Assembly (NCBI RefSeq): GCF_014529535.1
Contig: NW_023503670.1
Location: 1,426,001 to 1,490,000, forward strand
DNA: 64,000 nucleotides
Direction of reading: 5' to 3'
Origin: Bradysia coprophila
Lineage: Eukaryota; Arthropoda; Insecta; Diptera; Sciaridae
The notes under the pieces are model-generated. The model worked only from the letters and a program-made list of their open reading frames with translations, searched no databases and was not told the origin of the DNA. The position numbers and the translations under genes are program-made. Of the stretch, positions 12,827 through 26,892 are shown piece after piece (position 1 is the first letter of the stretch; the number at the start of each line of letters is the position of its first letter).

Positions 12827-15800
12827 ACGAAAAACCCATTACGCAACACGGAAAAGTACTTTCGGTTTTTGTGCTTGTTACGTGAATGGTTAATTCATTA
12901 CTCCGTACTTTTCGTTTCGGGAGAAGTGACGAATCAAGTTAGGAATACACTACTATAAACTAAGCGACGCGACGCAATTAATATTTCGGTTACAAAATCA
13001 AGCTCTCAATTGAAATAGAGTAAAATGTAGGTCTAATATTTTGGATTCATCCCAAGTCTACGCACAAATTTTGTTTTATTTTACGAGAAAATTTAATTTT
13101 AATCAATGTAAATTTCTTTACTCAGTGTAGAACATCCATATGGTTTGATAGCTAGATGAATATATTACGATGACACGTTTCTCCCGTAAAAATTGACTTT
13201 TTAATGAATATTACATTTACATTATTAAACACCCGCTTCAAAATTCAAATTCTTCAAAAGCTCTATGTGGATGTGCAAATTGAAAGTGTTATAGACACAT
13301 CCATAAAATAGCAATTTCAGTTTTTTTTTCGTGATATAAAAGCAATTAAAAAAAATATTCAACAATCCAACTGATTAAACTTTACAAATTCTCGAATTTA
13401 TAACTGTGATAGTGTTCGCGATAGTCCCCTGCATAGTGGTGATAAAACAAATGTCATAAACTTTGATATATAATATGAGTTACGCGATATTCTCGTATAT
13501 ATTGTTTATCGCAGCTCGGATTTAATAAACATAATCAATACAAACAAACCGATAACCTCCAAACTGTCACATTAATTGATGATTGTTTTATTTGGCCTCA
13601 GTCAGCTTAAAGATTAGTTTTGCAGTCGATGGTGAATTTTATCTTCGGCAAATAAATTTTTTATCTGCAAACGTACGATTCCACGGCGATACAAAGTCCG
13701 TGATGTTATTTCGGTACGTTGAATATCTGTTTTATATTACATCGACAGCGTTCAATTGTTGATATATTATTAGACCCGCACCGGCAATTCGCAACCAGTA
13801 ACAACTAGATTCAACATTGAAACGGTGTTATTAGCTTTAGAGCTTATATAGACTTTGATATTAATCCGGTGATAACAATAAGCAAATTGAATGTACGGAT
13901 TTGTTCCCAAATTTTAACGACTAGAAAAAATATTTTATTTGTGAAAACCTACGGGCGCACGACAGTGTTATTGTCGTGATGTATCACTACCGTAGGATAC
14001 AACCGGTGAGTGCAGCTATCGGTAACAACAAATTTAAAATTAGAGTTTGAGAATTGAACCGAACCATGCCTGTTGAATATTATTTGTGCAAATGTACCCT
14101 CTACGGTAAGCTTTTACGGATAAATAAATGTGTGAAGCCGAACTCACTAAACTTTTGCATACGCCGCATAAATTAATACGAAAGTTATATTCTATCGAAT
14201 CCTCACAACATCATCATCGTCAAACGATGAACATGGTTTCTATTTTTATCGATAGATTTACTACATGTTTGAAAAAGACTCTCGTGGGCAATATTTAAAT
14301 ACCCGTTTGTGATTTGCGAAACAGAACCCATTGACTAAAATCATAATAAATATCGCTTACGTATGGGTTATATGGGTATGTTGTTGTTTTGTGTGCTCCA
14401 TACATTTTAATGTTACATCGAGCTAAGTGCACGCGCACTGAAACAGCGAAAAAGAAGTAGAAAAAAAATGGAAAACAAATTTCGATGGACGTAAACACTA
14501 TCAACTTAATGGAATAGTTATAATTTCTGGCTAGGTTGGATGCCAACGAATTTATTTTGATTGCGCTGTACCAAAACGTTGCCGGTGTTTGATAAATATA
14601 TCTTAAAATTCAAACGAACTAAGTATGTGATGATAATCGTCAGTGTGTATCGTTTCTCTTCTCTGTTGTAGTTTATAATACAAAAATGTTAAATTTTCTT
14701 GTCTGTTTTTTGTCGTTGTAAATTCATGAATTCGTCTCTCGCTTTGTTATGAAAATCTAACTGACGAAACACGGACCTTTGTGCTGAAAATGTATGTGCT
14801 TCGTCATAATATTCAGTGGATGACGAATTTGTTGGCATCGATACTTTTAGAAAAACAACTGCACATAATACACCGAAAAATCGTTTAATCTAATTTGTTT
14901 GTGGCGTGCAGCGTAAACAATGTCGGATTAGGGTTCTTAGCGTCAGTGTTCCAAACATTGTATGCATATCAAATTTCTCTCTTCCACCATTTTTATATAT
15001 CCAAATCCAATAAGGGATTTCTGTGGTGATGTAGTGGGATATAAACGATTTTTATCGGAATTGTTCTTTTTCAAAACTATTAAGACACGGTATGTAAGTG
15101 GAATGTCATTGGCAATGACTCGCCACACATATTTTGGAATCTATTTTGTTGAGTTTCTAAGAACGAATTGAATGACTACAACATCGGAATTCTCGGAAAT
15201 CAAGTACTCAGTTACGTTTCCCTTGGTGAGTACTGTGAACGTAAATGTTATTTGAAAGTATCAGTCGAGAATACCGCTTCGAATTGTATGCTTAATAAAC
15301 TGAGTCACAACAAAATCCAAGAAGTTTAGATGATTATTCACTGACGTTTTTCACGTTGTCTGTAAAGCTTAAAATCTAAGCGATTTGTGTGTTATAAGCC
15401 TTTCTGAAATTCAGCCAGTTTTGTTGTTATTGAAAGAATGTGTCAACCGTTGACTGTTCTCTTTAATCCTGTTCTTAAAAAGAAAATGTTTATCAGTTCT
15501 CTAATCTCACTTTGCGGGTTGCTTTCTGTATATGTCTGGTAATCCCGTAATTCTCTTACAGATCAAGATTCCAGATTCTCACATTATTATTCTCGGTCAA
15601 AGAGTCAAAACATAAATATTCAAATACAATGATGAGCTAGATCTATTCATTTATCTTAATTCCTTCACAAGGTCCTCTTAACTTGAACAAAACAGTTAAT
15701 CGCTTATCGTGTGATGGAAGTTAATCAAATGGAAACAGCTGAAGATCAACAAATTTTTCCGCTTTACAAAAATGTAAATAAGGTTACTTTTCATAATTTA

Positions 15801-16435
15801 TTGTCTTTGCGTAAAGCGATTAGACTTCCATGTATTATTTGCGTTTGGTTTTGCTTGCGACACGATGAGCAAAGGATGAATAATGTCTTATCATAAGCAA
15901 TTACAATTTGTTGATTTTGTCTATCTATTTGATAAACTATGGCTTCGTTTCAACAAGCTCCATCAATGATGCGTTGTATTTTATTGGACAAATAATAAAT
16001 TTTTGTTCAATAATTACGCACATCACAAGTTTGTGTTACTAAAATTATTGATATCAATGTTTTCGTTTAATCATTGAGTCAAAAGTGTTAGAAGATCTTT
16101 TTGTTTCCGATATTTATCTAAAAATGATGGCATTGTGGTAATACTAGCATTTTATGACGATCTCCTGTTATCATCAAATAAATGGTAGATAAATTTGCAA
16201 AACTCGAATATGTGAACATGAAGTCCATATCTGAATCCGTTTCAATAATCTAATCTCAATTTTATTTCGCAAGTAGATTTCTTCTTCATTGACATTGAAA
16301 GATCGAATAAGGGGATGTGAACAAGTCTGTCACATACTTTTGTTTCCCTTGAGTCGAAAGTGGCATATTTCTACTCTACGGATGAAAAGTAAATTGACTT
16401 TAAAGTCAAAAGCATAGGCAAATAGTATTTAACAT

Positions 16436-16990
16436 GGTGATAAAAAGATGAAAAGTAGAGTTTTCGTGAGAATTTTTTTGATCCGAGGCGAAGCCGAGGT
16501 CAATAAACACACGAAAACGAGACTTTTTATTTTTATCCCGAGTTATTTAATGGAAATTACATGGTCGAAAGACGTGCTTGAAACATAAAAAGTACGGTTT
16601 TTGATGCATGTAGCATGTAAATAGTCTTTACATGCGTCGAAAACCGTACTTATCATGTTTCAAGCACTTCTTTCGGCGCCCTCAACATGTAATATATATT
16701 ACACACTTGTCACGAAGAAGTCGAGGCTTGTCGAGGCTTGCCGAGACTGATAGTGACAAGTGTGTACTATATTTTATCACATAAGCGAAAACGAGACAAC
16801 AACATAGACCTGAAGTGTAATTTTTGAATTAAACTTCTAGTTAAGTAATTTTGACATCCGAACACCGCGCATATGTGATAAAATCCTTAACATAACTCGG
16901 GATAAAAATAAAAAGTCTCGTTTCCGTGTGTTTATTGACAAAAAAATTCACACGAAAACTCTACTTTTCATCTTTTTATCACTAGTCATG
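16436..16990. repeat. Nested palindrome cluster with a GC-rich cassette
   Basis: The outer left arm, from GTGATAAAAAGATGAAAAGT to ATTTTTATCCCGAGTTAT, is mirrored at about 16890-16985. The left arm carries an extra block, GATCCGAGGCGAAGCCGAGG (16480-16498), absent from the right arm. Inside lie a second palindrome (about 16563-16675, arms CGTGCTTGAAACATAAAAAG and CATGTTTCAAGCAC) and a third (about 16687-16785, arms ACACTTGTCAC and GTGACAAGTGTGT) whose centre holds two GTCGAGGCTTG copies. The block is non-coding. Confidence 0.7.
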
Positions 16991-17049
16991 TAAAACTATT
17001 AAATGTAATTTTTTGAGTCATTTACTTTACTAGGGAGATAATAGTATGT

Positions 17050-17167
17050 TACGTCACCGTTTGTAAATATTTGTTTAGGCAAGTGAGAGGTTTGCGGAAC
17101 GAGCCGAAGACGAGTGGAATAATCACGCGTGCCTAAACTAGCATTTACAATCAGTGACGTAACACAT
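17050..17167. repeat. Palindrome with purine-rich centre
   Basis: The arms GTTACGTCAC and TTTAGGCA (left) and TGCCTAAA and GTGACGTAAC (right) enclose GCGGAACGAGCCGAAGACGAG. The layout matches neighbouring palindromes, but the stem sequence is different. Confidence 0.65.
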
Positions 17168-17221
17168 TTTACATGTTTGTGGACGGTAAGTGCATTTTCC
17201 CTGTCACAAGCAGTGATGTAA

Positions 17222-17613
17222 TAGTATGTTGTGTTACAAGTATTGTAATGTTGATTTTTTCAGCACTAGACCTAAGTTTTCCTTACGAGCGGAGCGAGTA
17301 AGGAAAATTGGGTCGTATGCTGAAAAAATCTCATTACAATACGTGTAACGCATCATGTTTTGTGCCAACCGAGAATTGAAATAGACAAATGCACAAAAAT
17401 TCAGAATTTTCATTGTAAACAATCACTCTTCGAATTTGATCGATCACGTTGCTTTGCATTTTTTTAAAACGAATGCTGTAATAACTCATACGAATTTCAT
17501 TTCAACACTGGTTTGCGTGTTGTAATAAGCCATGAAAACGGGTGTTGTAATTTTGGACATTTCAATCTAGTTATCGATATTGAAATCCGTCGTATTTCAA
17601 TTCTCGGTGGCAC
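17222..17613 (-). repeat. Repeat family A, full copy (minus)
   Basis: Family A is about 380-390 bp and made of two adjacent palindromes. On the minus strand the first begins GTGCCACCGAGAATTGAAATA and closes with CAATTCTCGGTTGGCAC. The second has arms around TGTTACACGTATTGTAATG, with an apex built on TTTTCCTTAC, GAGCGGAGCGAG and TAAGGAAAA. The same family occurs at 32061-32440, 32636-33016 and, split, at 53181-53378 plus 61377-61579. A recurrent 62-codon open frame within it is a by-product of the repeat and not a gene. Confidence 0.8.
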
Positions 17614-18620
17614 AAAGTACACTTTACAGTGCATAAGCATGTAATGTGGCCTTTCCTTCAATAGGCAAAACCCTGTACTTCACTCGTAAAGTAAAATAGG
17701 ATTCTACATACGGAAAATAATTATGATATTTCGATGAGTAAAAGTACCTCGGACTGAAGTCCTCGGATCCGTTAACTCAGAAAGCTACTATTAATTTTTA
17801 AACTCGAAACCATTTTTTTTTTTTTGAAAAGAAGGTCAGACTATTAATCTCTCAAGAATTTTTATTGATTTAAAAGAAAAACATTCGATCCCTGTTCAGA
17901 TCAGCATCATATGATTATAAAGTTTTCAAATTTCAGAAGCACAGCAAATTTTAACAAATTACTCAACTAAATGCGTTTATCGGAAATCGACAACATTCAT
18001 TTATTTACTAATAATAAATAACCTTTAGACCACTAAAAATAACCACATGATTATACTAACACTTTCGAGACTATGACCAAATAAACATCTAGAGATAATA
18101 GCTATTACTGTTCATATAATAAATAAATTGTTCAGGCTTATTCTATTAGAATAACTCTTCACATTATTTTTTGTTTATTTTGAAAGAAAAAATGAAATGT
18201 TTCATAATGTATTATACAACCTAATTGGTATCAATCAACTAAAATCGACTTAATAAATAGGCTGATGTTGAAGGTGTCAGCGTAATTAGATCTTAATTTT
18301 CGTAGAAAGATAAATACTTACAATTGATAGTCTCATGACTTTGTCAAAAGAATTTTTCGCTGAATTGTTTGCACACATGTAAGTCATTACTTGTCACAAG
18401 TTTGGCTTTTTCATATACCCTGAGTGAGATATCAAAGGATAAAGCTTTTAAGAAAGTCGCAGCTTATCACTCAGTTTAAAAGCTTTTTCAATTATAGTAT
18501 CACTTGGAACCAGAAATTCGAACTCTATAGGGTCGTATAGGACATAATTACTTTAAGATGCTTTAATTTATATTTTACAATTTTTAGTGAAACTAACCCA
18601 AAAAAATGTTTCTTTTGTAG

Positions 18621-21600
18621 GAAGTACCTGATGATAACTACGATTTGCCTTACCACCATCAAAACGACAATGGTGAAGCAGTCATGATAAAAATTGATGT
18701 ACCAGTGCCTTTGCGTGAAGAACCCAGATTTCCGAAAGAAAAATGGAAAACATTTACCGGTAATAATGCTTTGACCATCGCAAAAAAATGCCGAAAATGT
18801 AAATTTATTTTTCTGCTTATTTTAGCATTCGTTGTTCTCGCCTCGAATATGATTTTAGCCACAGTCTCCCTATCGCTAGTCCATGAACGGTTGCCAGACC
18901 GGGAAACATACGGACCACTGCCGGACGTATTTTTAGACAATGTGACGCCACAAGACTGGGCTTTAGATGTTAGTGAAATTTTAATAATGATTCAAGTCAA
19001 CGCTTGCATTATACTCATCACTTTTCATAAGCATCGGTAAGTCAGGACTCGATTTATCAGTAAATCAATTTGGCGCGACTGTGTATGCGTGATTCGGAGA
19101 ACTGTGAAAAATTATCTTTTGATGCGTTTCCAAATGGATGAGTATCGTAGCGTAAATTGGCTGAAATGCATCTAACTGTGTGAAGAGTGTGTTTGCTTAT
19201 AATCGAATAGGCAGAAATTTTGATTCTATTTTTGGGTACAGTAAGAGGTAAAAAACCAAGAACTAAATTGTATGACTCACCCACACTAAAACCTCTTAAA
19301 ACAAAACTGTTTCAAAATCGACACATGCTAATTCGTACAGTTATCTATTATTTGTCACCTGATGCTTGCGTATAAATGTTTCCCTTGTCTCCGCTAATAT
19401 ATTAATTGAAATGGAATGACTTTACACAACAAGTCACAAAGAGTCTCGTTGACATATTTCTATTTATGAATTATTTTGTTCGCATTCAAAACACTTCATT
19501 GGGCTCTGCTGGTGTAATTTGAATAAGAATTTTGCAAATAATAACCCGCAGTTAATGTCGTTGTCGTAATAATAATGTATGGTTGTTATCGTCGTGGTAT
19601 ATAACAACTTTGTCAATTTAATGACGACAATAATTTTTTTACAAAAATTTCCATCTACAAACACAATTTTACTATTTCCATGCAGTTTTAGTATATTAGA
19701 TAATCAATTTACGTTCATTCGATAACCTTAACTGATATTGTGCATCGAGGTTTGGTGCGAGCAATTTTAAAATTATTACTTTCGTCTCGACACAGCGTAC
19801 ACTATGTAACGTACACACACAAATACCCATTATTTGCGAGAAACTAGAACACCCATTAGACAATCTCTGAAACCATTTACCGCAAGCAAATATTCATTTA
19901 CTAATTGAATTCACGATATGCATCTAAATTTGCATATTATTTACGATCGATGCCATACTACATTTTTATTGTACTTTGTATGTACATTCACTCCTGCGAG
20001 AACGTATTTTCAGAATTTTGTTATCTTTTTTCATGGCGCAAGCAAACTGCTCTTTAAAATTTCAAAATTACCTACTGGTCGTTACATAAATAGCCAGACC
20101 TAATCAGGTTCAGTGTCACAGTTCGTTGGGCTGATGAAGCGAAGTCGAGAGCGGAGTAAGAATGACCTGTGTTACTAAGAATCCCATCGAACAGAATGAC
20201 AAAATATCGATCCAAACAACATCGGGTTCCTAATATGAAACAGAGTTAGTCTTTATTCACTTAAGCCTTCCAGTCGCTCTGATACGAACACAGTTATTAT
20301 TTGTTGAGAGCAATGACCTCTTCATTTTTTATTGGACATGGAAGTTTGTCTGTGTCATTTTATCTTGATGAATCTCCTGAAAAAAGACGTTTAAATGACA
20401 CAAAAGTCACAATGGACGGAGAAACGCTATTTTCGCAGAATGTACCTAAATAGACTCTCTGGTACAGTGGCCCCATTTTCATACTCAGGAATTTTAATAC
20501 AGAGGCTGGATGTGAAAATGGAAGGAACTGCTTTTTTGTTGGGTATTGTATTTTGGTTGTTTTTGTACGATCCAATCGTCCAATCGTTTTGCGAGCTTGA
20601 GGGTGGAATATGGTGGTGCAATAGGTTGTGCGATGGGAGGATAGAACTTCGGCCAGTCCAAAAGAATGTTGTCGCTGTCAGGTAAATAACAGCGTTGATT
20701 GATTGACTGTGTGAATGTTAATGTCCTTAGTGAATGAAATGCCATTTCGAGGCTTAATCACCGGCGTCGCAACCGAAACAATCTGCGTGAACGAGGTGAT
20801 GATTCGGACATCTTCAAATTTGTATAGGATTGAATCGCAATAGATCCGAAAAAATGCGTCCAGAAATTCCTTTCTTTGAACTAATGAGATGTTACAGATG
20901 TGAGCTCTATCAGAGCGTCTGACAGAGAAAGTGAATGAATGGATATGAAGTGAGTACGTATGAGGTGCATGGAAATGAGTGAGTGGATGATACACGTAAC
21001 TTTTAAGTTCTTCAGATTTCCATTTTTAAAGGTAATTAGTCTAACTGTGAGACCGAGCGTCAGTTGACCTTAATAATTTTCACAAAATTTAACAAATTAT
21101 CTTCTCTTTCAGATTCATAGTAATGCGTCGAATCTTCCTAATGATGTCAATATTATACTTCTTACGTTCGATAACCATGTACGTGACTGTATTACCCGTA
21201 TCCAGTACCACATATTTTTGTAGTCCAAAATTATCGAATTCCACAACGCCATTAATAATTGCAAAACGAGCGTTTCAGTTGATGTCTGGTTTCGGATTGT
21301 CAATTAATGGAAAGCATACATTTTGCGGAGATTATATTTACAGTGGCCATACGGTTATGCTGGTGTTAGGTTATTTAACAATATCAGAATGTGAGTTTCA
21401 TCGGCATTCGATTCGGAATGATTGTCATTTAACTGTGAATTTTAATGTTGTTTCAGATCTGCAAAAGCGTTTTTACATTTTGCATTGGATTGCATGGACG
21501 AACGCCTTTGTCGGTGTTTTGATGGTACTAGTCGCTCATGGCCATTACACGATAGACGTACTTATTGCCTACTATATTACTACACGCCTGTTTTGGGTAT

Positions 21601-22450
21601 ACCACACACTTGCCAATAACTGCTTCTTATTGAAGGTAATTCGTTATTCGTAATATCGGGACCGAATTTTACTTTCCGAATGAACCCTTCCTAATTGAGA
21701 CATTATCGAAAGACCAAATTGAGTGCAAATTTTTACTGCATGTACGGGTTGTGTTCTGTCTCCCTTCCCATATATAAACTGTAAGCGAGGGACGTAAATA
21801 ACTCTGACCTATACGCCTATCGTAAAACGGTCATTTTACTGGACATTTTGAAATTATGTTCATTTCGATGCAACGCCTGACCCACGTACCACGTTAATAC
21901 ACAAAACTTTCGATACATAACCCGAACATCATGCATTCCACTAACCAACGACAAATTGTTCCTTTCTGTTCTCTTACTATTTCCACCAAGAAATAAAATT
22001 ATGACAAGACAACCAGGCACCAGCAAGAACATAATTTTCGAAAGGTGCTTCCTCGACACTATGATGAGAAACTTGTCTTTTAGTGAAATGCTAATGCGTT
22101 CGAATCTGAGTGTGAATCTCAGTAAAAACAATTTTGGTCTAATACTCGATTGTAGACACCTTCTGTAAGCATTATTATGCACCAGCCTCGGCACCAGCCA
22201 AAAATTCGGAAAGTAATAGAGAAATCCGTCTGCCACCCGTTCGACCAATTCAAAATAGAAAGAAAATTTTTAACGTTTCGTCTCTATTTTACAGCAAGCT
22301 GGACCGAATAACTATTTGGCCAGAGAATGGTGGTTCACATACTACAAATATTTCGAACGAAACGTTCGGGGCCAAGTACCGAATCACTTCGAATGGCCAT
22401 TGCCCTGGCCGAGACGTTTCCTAACGAAAATTCCTAATCGTGAAAGTTAA
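18621..22450 (+). CDS. Sphingomyelin synthase / ceramide phosphotransferase family protein
   Basis: The exons are 18621-19036, 21113-21390, 21457-21635 and 22295-22450 (stop TAA). They are joined at GT-AG sites in consistent phases (2, 1, 0) to give 342 residues from this start; an upstream first exon is required. The family transfers a phosphocholine or phosphoethanolamine head group to ceramide at Golgi, ER or plasma membranes. Numbering from 18621, hydrophobic segments begin near residue 63. The lipid phosphate phosphatase-like motifs are CGDYIYSGHTV and AHGHYTIDV. The presumed catalytic residues are His218, His261 and Asp265; their 43- and 4-residue spacing equals that of human SMS1 His285, His328 and Asp332. 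YYITTRLFWVYHTLAN follows, as in the family. I see no SAM domain, so it resembles SMS1/2-like or CPE-synthase-like members more than a SAM-bearing SMSr, but the head-group donor cannot be read from sequence. Confidence 0.9.
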
Positions 22451-25400
22451 CATCAACACTCACCGCTACAAAAGTCTGACTATTTTTTAGGTTTACGAAG
22501 GCGCGCTTACTACTATGTTAAGAAGCTGATGTATGTATTCCGTACGTACATCGAAATTGAGTTGAAAAATATTTGAGATATTTTTGATGTGGGGTCTTAT
22601 TCATTTCGGAAAAATGTTATTTGTATAGTTTTTTGTGATTGATCAGTTCTCTTCCCGTTAAAGTTTTTTTTTTTGTTTTAAAACATGTTGGCTAATAGTT
22701 GAAAGTAGAAAAGAAAAATTAATATTCCTCAGTTACGAATTATGGTTAGCAAATTGACAAGTGATTTTAGATCGGTTACAGCTGATATTAATTGATGAAC
22801 GAAAGTGTTAGAGATAATTTACTGAAAAGAGTTTAATTATTTGTCCGGGATTTTTTCTTAAATTTTGTTTTTTGTTTTAATTTCTCCCTAAAATAGACGA
22901 CGGATTCCATCAGATATTTGAACGACATAAAAAATTTCCTTTTTTGTTAAAATTAATTTTGTGAATCCAGATTTATACATTTTTCATTGTTAAAATTAGT
23001 GATTTGTATGGTTTAGCGCAATGTGTGCGTGCGCGTTCGTAGAAAGTGACAAACCTCAATTCTAAAAACAAAATAATTTAAAAATAAATAAATAAAAAAC
23101 GTGGTTTTCGTGAACCTTCCACTAAATTTGCCTATCATATTCACCTCTAAACGAGCAAAATCAAACCTTGTTATGTATAACTTGTAAAAAAACAAAGAAA
23201 TATTCTAAAGAAACGTTTTCTAACTTTTTCGTAAAACAAAAAAATTTATATTTAAAATGTTCTGAGAACGACGGACGGTTCGATAAAACAAAACAGAAAA
23301 ATAAACAACTTTTTTTTCGTAACAAATTATAATTTTAAGTAAAAATAATGAACACAGATGCTAAACCTATGAAAATTTACCTAAGTAAGTCTCGTCAGCG
23401 CCTCCACAGAGTTCGAGGGCAATTAAAAAAAAACCTTCTCGGTTGGAATGGTTCCGAATCACCTGAATCAGAAATCGTCTCGATCGTAATCACAAAATTG
23501 GATTGACACAAAAACACTTCGAACCTAACCCAGAATTTTAGATTACTTTTACTACGATCCATTGTAGAACTCTCACAATTTTAAGTTTGTTTAACAGTTC
23601 TTACTTTGCCTTGTGTGGTTGCATCCCTTGCCTTCGGCTCAAACGTCACACTTAGCAAAATAAAAACTTAAAAACAAAGGATTTAATCTACTACTTCTAG
23701 TGTGTGTTTCATGCGAACATTATTACGATTTTAAAACGATCTGGTAGCCCTGGTTTGCTCATACTAAACATTAAATCGAGCATTCCTACTAGAATTGAAG
23801 AAATAGTCTTTCCCTTTCATTTGTTTAAACATTTTGCTGTAAGAGAAGACTATCCCGATCTCATCATTACTTGTCATCATCGTCAATAACAGATGCCGAA
23901 TGTAATAAGGTTGAGTTGAGTCCTTGTGAAAAATTTAATAAAAGTCAGCTCTTTGCATATTTTGCCAAGCTACCAAAATTAAACAGGTTCAATCCAATTT
24001 ACACCTAGAGAGAATAAATCGAATCAAAACTTCTCTGCGATTTCTTTTCCACTCGCAAAGCGGTTGTGTTTTGCTGAAGATTGTTCAATTCGAATTCGAC
24101 GAGGCGGCTGCAAAGATTTACTCAGGATTTGTTAGTTAAATTTAAAGGATTCCGATTTCGGTGGTAGTTCTGCTTGTGACGAGAAGCGAACATAAAGTGT
24201 GATTTATTTTATAAAAGAATGTTTTAAGTCAACAGCGGTTAAACCGTGAGAGTATTCAAGAAAACAGACAAAAATATATTTTTTATGAAAAGATTATAAA
24301 TCTAAAGATGAAGACATACCTATCGTAACATAGTAATGAAGAAGGAGAAATACCGTTAAAATTAAATGTTGAACAAGAAGTTATATTCATTAAACCAAAA
24401 CAAAAATATTGAACTATTTTAATGAAACAGATGTTATATTGGCCTTTTCATTGTGCTTAGTGCTCTAATAAATGAATCTCATTCAATTAAATGCAGCAGT
24501 TAGTACATTTGAATTTAATTCAATTTAACTTTTCATTTCCATTCATTTTAGCTTCATATCCTCTTTCGTTTGTAAAACAGAATTTTCTACGATTTAAGTA
24601 AGGTATAATAATTGTTCGCACAGTAACTAATTTCTTTCGACTGCATCTCGCTGCTGTGTTGTAGATTATAATGTTTAGTTGTTCTAGATTGTTTTTCTTT
24701 TTTTAAATAAATACTTTAACAAGATAATTGCTTGGTTGTTTATCTTAGCGATGGTGGTTCAGAAAACCTCTACGGTATTTTATGAACGTTTATGTACGGG
24801 TCCAGAAAGCTTTTCAAATAGAACGATGCATAAAAATAGTGAAATACTTTCTCATTATAAGCTATTTTAATGGTAGTACATTGAACGTCCACAATTTTGT
24901 TTCGCTCAAAATAATGTCCTTACCCTAGAAAATTATAAAAAAAAAATTATTGAAAAGAGTCCCATTTCCTTCCAAACGTCGTTGCAGCATGGAAATGACG
25001 CTTCTGCACAGAACAAAACTTTAATAATCAATAATATAAGTTCCTCATAAGGCAACGGTCGCCGTTGGAGGATGCCAGCTTTTTGGCCAATAACGATAAT
25101 TTCCAACAATGCATAAAAACGGATGAATGTCTACAAATTTTTGCTTGCGATCGGCAATTTTGATCACTTCAAATTCTACAATAATGTGACCCTAGTCTCA
25201 AGAGTATTTATCACACACAACACACTCAACCACCAAACACCGCTCGGGTAGCAGAAATCACTTTAGAAAAGTATCGCAATATCAAATTTTAGACAATAAT
25301 ATTGTTCAAAAAACGATAATATCGTTTTTGGACGATAATATCATCTAAAAAGTCCTCCTCGTTATCCTCGCCCATCATCAACAACCGCGTTCGTGTTTAT

Positions 25401-25877
25401 TTCGGACCGAACCTTTGAACAACGGCTAATTCGTATAGTCCCTTTCCTCTTCTTGCTTCCTCCTCCCACTTCCACTCGGTCCTCCACTTCCACTCGCTCT
25501 TCCACTTCCACCTTCGTCACTTTTCTCCCTTTCCTTATACGCTATTTCCACATCCATCATCACTAGATCCTCCCTCACTTACTCAAGCTGACAATGAATA
25601 CTTGAATAGCAATACAACGATACATGTCACGGTGAGCTTGAAAAAAATTTATTCGACCCCTCATAGAAGTGTTTTTAGTACCACGAGTAAGAATTACGTC
25701 TCAAGAACATTTTTTTATGGGAAATTTTTTATTAGGTTTAAGTTGCTGTGTAGCTATAGGAGCTTCATAACTATCAACAGACATCCTTTAAGTTTTTTGA
25801 AGCAAAGTCATTCTACTAGGTCGCTGTGAATTTGAAGGGCTGTTTCATAGATTTCTATTTTCTCTAAAAAGTTTTTA
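22451..25877. other. 3' flank; no gene called
   Basis: This is AT-rich sequence with possible polyadenylation signals in an AAATAAATAAATAAAA run near 23081. A pyrimidine-rich strand-biased stretch at about 25430-25590 contains repeated CCACTTCCACTCG. Open frames (for example 23704-23889 and 25602-25829) show no family signature. Confidence 0.4.
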
Positions 25878-26892
25878 GACCCGTACGAAGTACTGGGGTC
25901 TTATGCGTTTACGCATAAGTCCGTAACACGTCGAATTGGACTCCCTGAGTAAGGGGAAAACTATTGTGGTTGTCTAGAGATGCCAAATCAGTGAAAAAAA
26001 ATGTCCGTCTGTCCGTTTGCACGATAACTTTAGTAAAACGCATCCGATTTTGAAAATTCTTTTTTTTCCCGTTTGGTAATGTCAAAAGACAGACTAAGTT
26101 CGAAGATGAGTGATTTTGGATCGACCCTTCCCGAGCTGTGGCCCAATAAGTGCTTTACGGTTTTTCGAAGATATCTCCGGACATTCAAACGTTACACTTG
26201 TAACTGATACGTCAAATAAAAGGTATTTACAATACCGATCGACAAAAAAAAAGTTTATGGAAGTTTATTGACCGTACCAATCAGGGAAAAAAAAGTTTTT
26301 GAAATTATGTTCTCCGGAGCGTGAGCTAGGTCTCTTGGAGTGAGCTCTTATCTGGCTACTCGGCCGTACAGTGAACGTGGAGTATTTTGTCAATATCTCG
26401 AGTAAATTTTGAAATTTCCGGTCTCCTAACAAAAAGGCTGCCGGTGGCCATATTGGATTTTAATAAAAGTGATATATATTGGGAAAAATGGTACTTAGAG
26501 TGTTTCTGTTAACATGGAAATAATGTGTTAAGTGTGAGGGGTTTCAGGGATTCCATATATGGACATCTATATATACCTATATACAGCTATATTGAGCTAT
26601 ATACAGGCATATAGAGCTATATAATAGCATATTCCTCTGTGAAATGTTTATTTATAGTGAAATATAGGTAAATATAACGGTATAGTTGTTTAAATAGGAA
26701 TTTATGAAAGTTGACTTCGTACGGGGCTGTCTATATTGCCTCCGGCAATTTATTTGTATATGCTAACAAGGCAAAGAAAGATAATGTAAGTGATTTTAAA
26801 GGGCGAATAGCTTTTCAGTAGAGAATGAAGTAAAAGAAATGAAGAGTTTCACAGTAAAGGCTTTTGATACGAATAGGTGTTTCGTACGGGTC
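25878..26892. repeat. Dispersed repeat family R1, complete copy
   Basis: It begins GACCCGTACGAA and ends TTCGTACGGGTC, a 12-bp terminal inverted repeat. Just inside the left end is a hairpin, CTTATGCGTTTACGCATAAG. It aligns with 1-1378 in the same orientation but lacks that copy's 263-bp insertion, so it serves as the empty-site reference. It is non-coding. Confidence 0.75.

Larger units (their letters stand above)
9223..18620 (+). other. Long first intron (proposed), with several palindromes
   Basis: This gene-free stretch contains inverted repeats at 10067-10240, 12737-12826 and 16436-17613, and otherwise AT-rich sequence. It is bounded by a GTAAGA donor and a pyrimidine-rich TAG acceptor. 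No exon-like frame with a recognisable protein was found. Confidence 0.4.

Noticed and set aside
20360-20995. Several overlapping frames on both strands within the sphingomyelin-synthase gene intron
   Set aside because: No motif or splice structure; intronic and mutually overlapping.
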